From: Liopterus haemorrhoidalis
Taxonomy: Eukaryota; Arthropoda; Insecta; Coleoptera; Dytiscidae
Reading direction: 5' to 3'
Length of the DNA stretch: 64,000 nt
NCBI GenBank assembly: GCA_963971575.1
Contig: OZ020611.1
Coordinates: 181,476,071 to 181,540,070 of the forward strand
Below the pieces are notes generated by a model, which was not told where the DNA came from, made no database searches, and worked only from the letters and a program-made list of their open reading frames with translations. The position numbers were made by a program, and so were the translations under genes. Shown here one piece after another: positions 56,821 through 64,000 of this stretch (its first letter is position 1; every line of letters starts with the position of its first letter).

Positions 56821-58137
56821 TACAAGGTGTCTCAAAAGAAATTTTATATTTAATTAGCTTACTGCGTGAACGAAACGTATCCGAGGGGCACGGGGGTTAT
56901 GTCAATCGGTAGCCTGGCTCTTGGGAATTAAGTCGCTATGGAGCGTTTCTCGGGAGCAGACCGCGCGTTATGCGTGCGAGAGTTTTACAAAAACGGTGAT
57001 TCGGCGACTGTAGCGCGTAGAAAATTCTGCAATATTCGAGGTTTTCGCCACTTAAATGATACGCCAAGCATTCCTCTCATTCGACATTGGGTTAAAAAGT
57101 TTGAAGAGACTGGTACAACGCTGGATAAATCAAAATCCGGGCGACCTAGGTCATCAAGAACGGTAGAAAACGTGGAGAATGTTAATCAGTCTGTTCGTGA
57201 CGACCCGAACCTTTCAATTCGGAAGCGCGCAAGTGCTTTAAATGTGCATAGATCATCATTACATCGCATTAGGCACAAAGACCTAAAGCTGCACCCCTAC
57301 AAAATTCAATTGGTGCAAGAATTAATGCCCCAAGATGCCAGTCAAAGTTGCCTTAATTTCGTAAATCAGGTGATTGAGCGATTTTCAACGTTTACCAACA
57401 TTTTGTTTTCGGATGAAGCTCATTTTCATCTTAATGGCCACGTAAATAAGCAGAACTGCCGCTACTGAAGTGCAACGAATCCGAAACGCAAACATCAGAA
57501 ACCCCTACATTCGCCTAAAGTGACCGTATGGGCTGCGATGTCGGCGCGAGGAATTATCGGCCCTTACTTTTTTGAAGACGAAAGGGGGCGTGCAGTTACA
57601 GTGAATTCAGAGCGTTATGTGGAGATGTTAGACAACTTCTTGGTACCTGAACTGCAAAACTTTCCTGGCTATAACCAAAGAACATGGTTCCAACAGGACG
57701 GAGCAACTTCACACACGTCCAATATGTCTCTGCCACGTGATCGTGAAATTTTCTCAGGCAAATTGATCTCCCGGAGAGGTTACATAAATTGGCCTCCACG
57801 CAGTCCAGATTTAACCCCTATGGACTTTTTCCTATGGGGTTATCTTAAATCTAAAGTTTACGCCAATAAACCGACTTCACTGGCGCATTTGAAAGAAAAT
57901 ATCCGTCACGAAATGGCAGCCATCCCTGAGTCCACCTGCCGAGACGTCATAAGTAATTTTACTGTTCGATTAAATGAGTGCCGAGAACGCGAGGGTCTAC
58001 ATTTAGACGATATTATTTTTAAGAAATAAATCCCCAAAAAGTGTATTTTAATAACTAATAAACATTTTTTCTATATACGGCTTACTTTTTTTTTAATCGA
58101 TCCACTAAATATACAATTTCTTTTGAGACACCTTGTA
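56821..58137 (+). mobile_element. DD41D mariner-type transposon, 1313 bp
   Basis: TA on both sides encloses 56823-58135, with inverted ends CAAGGTGTCTCAAAAGAAAT. The right end then reads TGTAT where the left has TTTAT. One transposase fills the interior. Ends, length and single ORF show a complete element whose only obvious defect is a nonsense codon. Confidence 0.9.
56938..58029 (+). pseudogene. DD41D transposase with one nonsense codon
   Basis: The ATG at 56938 starts MERFSGADRALCVREFYKNG, a first helix-turn-helix region. A linker (SGRPRSSRTVENVENVNQSV) and second helix-turn-helix (LSIRKRASALNVHRSSLHRI) follow. The catalytic domain has ILFSDEAHFHLNG (first Asp), WFQQDGATSHTS (second Asp) and PPRSPDLTPMDFFLWGYLK (third Asp). 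Forty-one residues lie between the second and third Asp, so it is DD41D, as in the rosa-type mariners. The frame is open for all 363 codons except TGA at 57466-57468, where relatives have Trp after CRY. Probably recently inactivated. Confidence 0.9.
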
Positions 58138-59099
58138 TTTAAGTTGTAAGTTTGTATTTTATTTCATTGCTTTGAAAATGGCGAAAGCCGGAACTAGTAA
58201 GCAGTTATTAAATAAAAATAGTGAAAATTATGTTCGTTATTTCAACAATTATTAAATATACAACATTTTCACAGTGTTAATTTGTCGACATTAAATTACA
58301 TTAATAAAAATTCTTTGCGCAACTACAACATTTGGAAATATTCATTCAAAATAATTTTCACAAATGTAATGAAATATTTCTTGATTTTTGATTTGTTTTG
58401 ATAATTTAACTAACAAATTCCCATTTTGACGCCTATACCGATTCGGCGCCAGAGGTGGTCGCCTCGTCGCCTCACGTTCGAGATCTGTCCGTTTCGTATG
58501 AGAGAAAAAACATTGAAACGCTTTAAAATATTCCAAAACATACATTTTCCAAAACTTGTCATCCGTTTTATAATCCGTTCTATTGATATCGAACAGTGAA
58601 ACAAAGAAAGTTAAAGATGAAACATTCCTGAAAATAAATCAATTTTTCTCATTGAGAGAAAGCATAACTGAAATAAAATCTTTTTGAGATTGTGGTCGTG
58701 AAAGTTCTGTAAGCAATCTTCGCGCAAGAATACACCTTTCTTTCCCGAGTTTGTATTATTAATTGAGTTAAGAAGTCTGAACAGTCGGAACATTGAAGCA
58801 GAGGTTAATATTCTATTATAAAGGCTTCCAGAGGGACCTACTTCACATTTACAGAATAGACTACGTTGTCTTGTAAGACAAAAAGCTCACTTCTCTCTTC
58901 TCTCGGCTACATTTACCCAACCAAATACTACATAAATATTCTGATAAATGTATCATTATTTCTCTCACTTTCGGCTTGAACTACTGACCTAAATAAAGAT
59001 GGAGCTTTGACTTATTAATGATGCCATTAAAGCTGTCTTTCACATTTTAGGTTTTCGAAGGTATAACCAAGATTCCATTATATCTCCTATATCTGTTAG
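58138..59099. other. unassigned interval
   Basis: No recognised gene or repeat. 58430-58500 is locally GC-rich (GGCGCCAGAGGTGGTCGCCT) without a domain in any frame. Confidence 0.35.
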
Positions 59100-59272
59100 T
59101 ATAGACTATTCCAAACGTTTAAGTGGAACTAAATGGAATTTATTTGTCACTAGCTTTCTAATCATGAATGAAGTGAAATTTCCTACACAAAATGATCAAA
59201 AGCTTCATTCAGTCGTTCAAAGTTACTAGACTTGAAAATCTAGTTCCACTTAAAGCAAAGAAACCGACTATA
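59100..59272. mobile_element. TA-flanked MITE, ~170 bp
   Basis: Inverted ends of about 34 bp, both starting TATAG and both containing TTTAAGTGGAACTA, span the segment. Outer TA dinucleotides serve as the target duplication. No coding capacity. Confidence 0.7.
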
Positions 59273-59379
59273 TTAAATTTTATGAGCCACATAGGCGAAA
59301 AATATTTACATATACAAAGAGTGATGGCAACAGGGATGTGAAAATGTTTATAAAATCTTGGAAATTACCTTTATTACAT

Positions 59380-59542
<163 letters not shown>

Positions 59543-59543
<1 letters not shown>

Positions 59544-61096
59544 ATAACACACATGAATTTTATTTTACTATAATTACACAGTATTTTTATTAAATATAAT
59601 GTAATATTTAGTGTAAATTGACTTAAAAATTCATGGCTGTCACATATCCTTATTATTTCTGTTGCTTGGCAATAGTCAGTCAGTGGCGTGCGGTACCTGT
59701 CCGTTTTCCTACTTTCACTAGAAGTACCGGCCGTTGCTGGGAGACTGAACATACTTTATCAACCTCAATGTTACCAAACTCAATTGCGTTTGCTTTGGCC
59801 AACGCCGGATTGCATTTTAGATATTTGGATCTGTAAACGTCTGGAGCATTGCACCCATAACAGGCTAATGGCTTCTTCGCTCGCTCTGCGTCATCAGAAG
59901 TATCTTTCTCCTTGTTTGGAGGTCTTCAAACCGATGACCAACTGTTTTACAGTAAGGGCAACGCAACTGCTTTGGATAAGAAGGAGAAGATTCTTCTTAT
60001 CCAAACAAAGAGCTGACGTATCTTCTTATTAAGTAGTCCGTAGACCATGTCTAATTGAGTTTCTTCAGTCAGTGTGTTTTGCAGGAGCATTGCATGTTGT
60101 GCTCTTGCTTCGCAAACGAAAACATCTGTACTTATTTTGTCACCTTGCTCACAGGCAAACAGTTCCCTATAGACTCGGTACGGAGGTTTCTTTTGACCGA
60201 AATGGTTTCTCAAGAGCGTAATCGCTTCATCCCACGAAGTGACACTTCTCTTCACTCCCTGCCACCAGACCGCTGCAACGTCTGTAAGGAGCATAGGTAA
60301 ACCGCGAAGTGCATTTTCATTTGACATTTGAACGCAGTTTTTGTATATTTCAATAGCATCGATGAAGGCTTCAACTTCAGACGCATTCGGTGTACCATTG
60401 TATCGAGTTGTGCATCTCGAAAAGTTGCCTTGTGTAGACTGAGTTATATATGAATGTGAACTCGATGATTCACTGCCAACTGTTCACGAACCATATTTTG
60501 AACGCCTGCCAGAATGGTTTGCAATTGTGCCTGTGTCATCACAATTTGAGTCTCTTGACCATCTGTAGAAGATTCTTCTGAACTGCTCTTTTTTGGAGGC
60601 ATTTTGTTCCGCGCGAAAAATGCAAAATCGTAACAGTGTACTGGTTACGTGAGACGACACATGCACAGCTAGAGTTCGTGCGCACCCACGGTGAAGGTAA
60701 ACAAAGAATTCTTCACAAAACCGCACGAAACGAACTAAAAAGTGGTAATAAAGTCTGCAAGTTTCAGATAGTTAAAATTATTTATTTAAGATGCTGGCAG
60801 TCACAGAACCACGAATAACAACTCTTGTTAAAGATTAAACTGCACTTTATATATAAACAATTTGAAAACTACCAAAACTAGCACTGTTGCACTCTATCTC
60901 GGGCAACAAGTTGGATGCGCCACTTTATATAACACACATGAATTTTATTTTACTATAATTACACAGTATTTTTATTAATTATAATGTAATATTTAGTGTA
61001 AATTGACATAAAAATTCATGGCTGTCACATATCCTTATTATTTCTGTTGCTTGGCAATAGTCAGTCAGTGGCGTGCGGTACCTGTCCGTTTTCCGC
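59543..61096 (-). mobile_element. deleted gypsy-type LTR element, partial tandem
   Basis: A gag gene on the minus strand (60602 to about 59700) lies between two direct copies of a ~165-bp segment (59543-59706 and 60930-61096). Each copy joins the start of the protease region (PVLLVKVGKRTGTA in the left copy) to probable LTR sequence that begins TGTGACAGCC. A TATATATAAAG at about 60850 could be the promoter. Both copies share the same junction from protease to LTR, so pol was deleted before the duplication. LTR limits cannot be fixed. Confidence 0.65.
59700..60602 (-). pseudogene. gypsy-type gag with zinc knuckle
   Basis: The ATG at 60600-60602 starts MPPKKSSSEESSTDGQETQI, then QTILAGVQNMVREQLAV. 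After a frameshift near 60445 it continues TRYNGTPNASEVEAFIDAIE, the capsid N-terminal part. LRGLPMLLTDVAAVWWQGV and NHFGQKKPPYRVYRELFACE follow, then FVCEARAQHAML and LDMVYGLLNKKIR, typical of Ty3/gypsy and Arc-like capsids. A further break leads to CPYCKTVGHRFEDL and ACYGCNAPDVYRSK (zinc-binding motifs), then RPVLLVKVGK at the protease start. It encodes a structural capsid protein only; protease, RT and integrase are absent. Confidence 0.8.
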
Positions 61097-62340
<1,244 letters not shown>

Positions 62341-63302
62341 AAAGCAAGCCTGGGGGCAGAATCGTTAATCTGCTTGTATCTACTATTTGTCCGCTAAGCA
62401 AGGGCGCAGACGTGATTCAACTCCTACTTATGTGTAATAATTTGTGTAAAAATATTTATACAAATTACAGGTTCTGCTTAGCTGTTCGCAACCGGCTATA
62501 AACTTTAGGTACCTTTCTGTGTACGCCAAAAAAATGGACTTAAAACTGACCAAATTACTCATGAAAGTACATATTTTGAAAACATGGTCATTGTTGCGCC
62601 CGTTGAGCGCAAACAAAAATATTATTATCCAGACCGGGTGTCTGGAAAATTGTATATTATTTTTATATTGCATTTGTGACCGAAGGTTTCCATCCAAATC
62701 GTTGGTATCACTTATTGAAAAAAAAATCACTTTTCAGATTTGTTTTCAGCGTATCAAAATATATCAGAAACACTCAATAATTGCCATGTCACAAGTAGTG
62801 TGTTTATCAGTGTAATCTACACATTCTGCATAATTTACACAAGAAACGTTTTCCTGTGTGCAGCATTCCGCAGGAAGATCGTTCGGCAAATATCGTGCAG
62901 TACAGTTTGTGCTGCACAGTCGTCTCAAGTTTAGAGCGTGCGGCAATCTGTGCAATAGTGTTTTTCGCGGTAAAAATATATAAAAAAATAGTTATTTTAC
63001 TAAAGAAACTGGTTCTTGTCCTTTATAATAATGTTTTATTTTACAAGCGTGCATTTTCTACAAGAGACTCAAAATTTTCTGGATACAATTATATTTCAAG
63101 ATACATTTATAGACATGTTTGGAACAGTACTCTCTGCATATTCAAACACTTTTGCCAAAATATTTTCTTGTACTTCATTTGAATTGTTTTCCTCTTCAAA
63201 TAAAATTTATTTTATATTACTAAAACTTAAAACATATATAATTAACACAAAGTTAACACTGTACAGTTAAGCCGAACGCACTTTTAGCATATGTATACAT
63301 GG
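62341..63302. other. unassigned interval
   Basis: Small frames on both strands (62428-62730 minus, 62856-63182 plus and others) show no recognisable domain. No terminal repeats were found. Confidence 0.35.
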
Positions 63303-63593
63303 AATGTCTGCAGAGCCCCAGTTAGGAAAACTTGCGCTAGGGGCAAAACCGTGTTTTGGCGCCCTTGGCAAATAAATGTAAGTGATAAGCAAAAATAAGG
63401 TCCTCACCTCCTAAAATCTAAGTGATGAGCAAAAAAAAAAAGTTCCTCACCTCCTAAAATCCAAGTGATGAGCAAAAAAAAGGTCCTCGCCTTCGCAATG
63501 TGGCGCCCCTTAGTCAAGCTCGTCAGCGCCCTTTTCCTTATTGCGCTAGGGGCCGTCGCCCCCTCCGCCCCCCTTTACTGCGGCGAATGTCTG
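63303..63593. mobile_element. hAT-like MITE with internal 41-bp repeats
   Basis: AATGTCTG is duplicated at 63303-63310 and 63586-63593. The enclosed 275 bp has GC-rich ends, each holding GCGCTAGGGGC in inverted positions. Inside are three units of AAGTGATGAGCAAAAAAA plus GGTCCTCACCTCCTAAAATC, related to the MITE at 42997-43206. The right terminus (GCGGCG) does not match a normal hAT end, so the class is provisional. Confidence 0.6.
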
Positions 63594-63814
63594 CCATTAC
63601 ATATATGAAAGACCTGTGTTCGATTTTTCATAACGTTCAAGGAAGAAGGTGGAGGTGCAGACGTATGGCGGCCAGACTTGCTGAGTAGTAGGAGGACGAC
63701 ACGCTTGCTAGGTGCTCTCTCCGACAAATTAAACACTGTACTCATCTAATATGTGTTGCACGGTTCTTCTTTTTAATCTAACATCGCGAACGATGTGTAG
63801 TGATCACATGATTA

Positions 63815-63950
63815 TGTGCCATCTTCATTTAATAATCTTTGGACCACCCGTCGCCAAGTGACTCGATCTTCGGCATCTCTAACAACTGTCACGAGACTCG
63901 TTCATGTGAGATTGGATATATTGTCCATCGAGTAGGTAATCTTGGTATAC
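63815..63950 (-). pseudogene. possible LINE C-terminal scrap
   Basis: The minus strand reads SLVTVVRDAEDRVTWRRVVQ and RLLNEDGT, similar to the ARDRxxWRxIV ending of RTE-like non-LTR ORFs. Only about 40 residues are visible. The region 63594-63814 upstream shows nothing recognisable. Confidence 0.35.
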
Positions 63951-64000
63951 AACAATGTTTTTGCCAGAAGTAAAACGTCGCATCATTCTTCATCATGATA

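Overview
This is AT-rich, non-coding eukaryotic DNA, most likely from an insect or a closely related arthropod. The evidence is the transposon fauna: Tc1/mariner/pogo elements, hAT elements and hAT MITEs, Jockey/CR1-like and RTE-like non-LTR retrotransposons, Penelope-like elements, a gypsy gag, a Helitron helicase remnant and tRNA-derived SINEs. I found no convincing host protein-coding gene. Almost every ORF that can be recognised is a transposase, reverse transcriptase or gag remnant. The species cannot be fixed from what I can see; a hemipteran-like genome is only a guess.

Layout. 0-5 kb: a palindrome of two outward-facing Penelope-type 3' ends with hammerhead-like folds, RTE-like LINE scraps, a tRNA-derived SINE and two short tandem arrays. 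5.2-9.0 kb: a 3.7-kb hAT element with perfect 16-bp terminal inverted repeats and an 8-bp target duplication, holding a broken ZMYM1-like transposase and a ~150-bp tandem array. 9-15 kb: LINE and Helitron helicase remnants, a SINE, and an 11-copy 121-bp satellite next to a Helitron-like 3' end. 16-18.4 kb: a dispersed tRNA-like repeat (called repeat X here) beside pogo-like copy A. 19.6-23.4 kb: two nearly identical Penelope-like elements head to head, one nearly full length with RT and GIY-YIG domains. 24-33 kb: a Jockey-like RT split by a SINE with a 12-bp target duplication, mariner remnants, hAT and TA-type MITEs, and another LINE RT. 33.9-35.5 kb: a complete but mutated Tc1 element. 37-43 kb: mariner, CR1/Jockey-like RT and pogo tail fragments. 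43-49.5 kb: hAT MITEs, pogo copy B (inverted relative to copy A), repeat X copies, and a Tc1-like transposase split by a hAT MITE. 49.5-56.8 kb: mostly unrecognised, with an interrupted RTE-like LINE and a second Penelope-type palindrome. 56.8-58.1 kb: a DD41D mariner-type element broken by a single nonsense codon. 59.4-62.3 kb: a deleted gypsy-type element between (TTTA)n and a >1.2-kb (GATA)n array. The right edge has a hAT MITE and a weak LINE fragment.

The main lead is a pattern seen at three separate loci. Penelope-type 3' ends occur as inverted pairs with both 3' ends facing outward, and each arm carries a hammerhead-ribozyme-like fold. Hammerhead motifs in Penelope-like elements are known; the repeated palindromic arrangement in one 64-kb window is what merits testing. 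Nested insertions with readable target duplications also give a relative chronology for several families.
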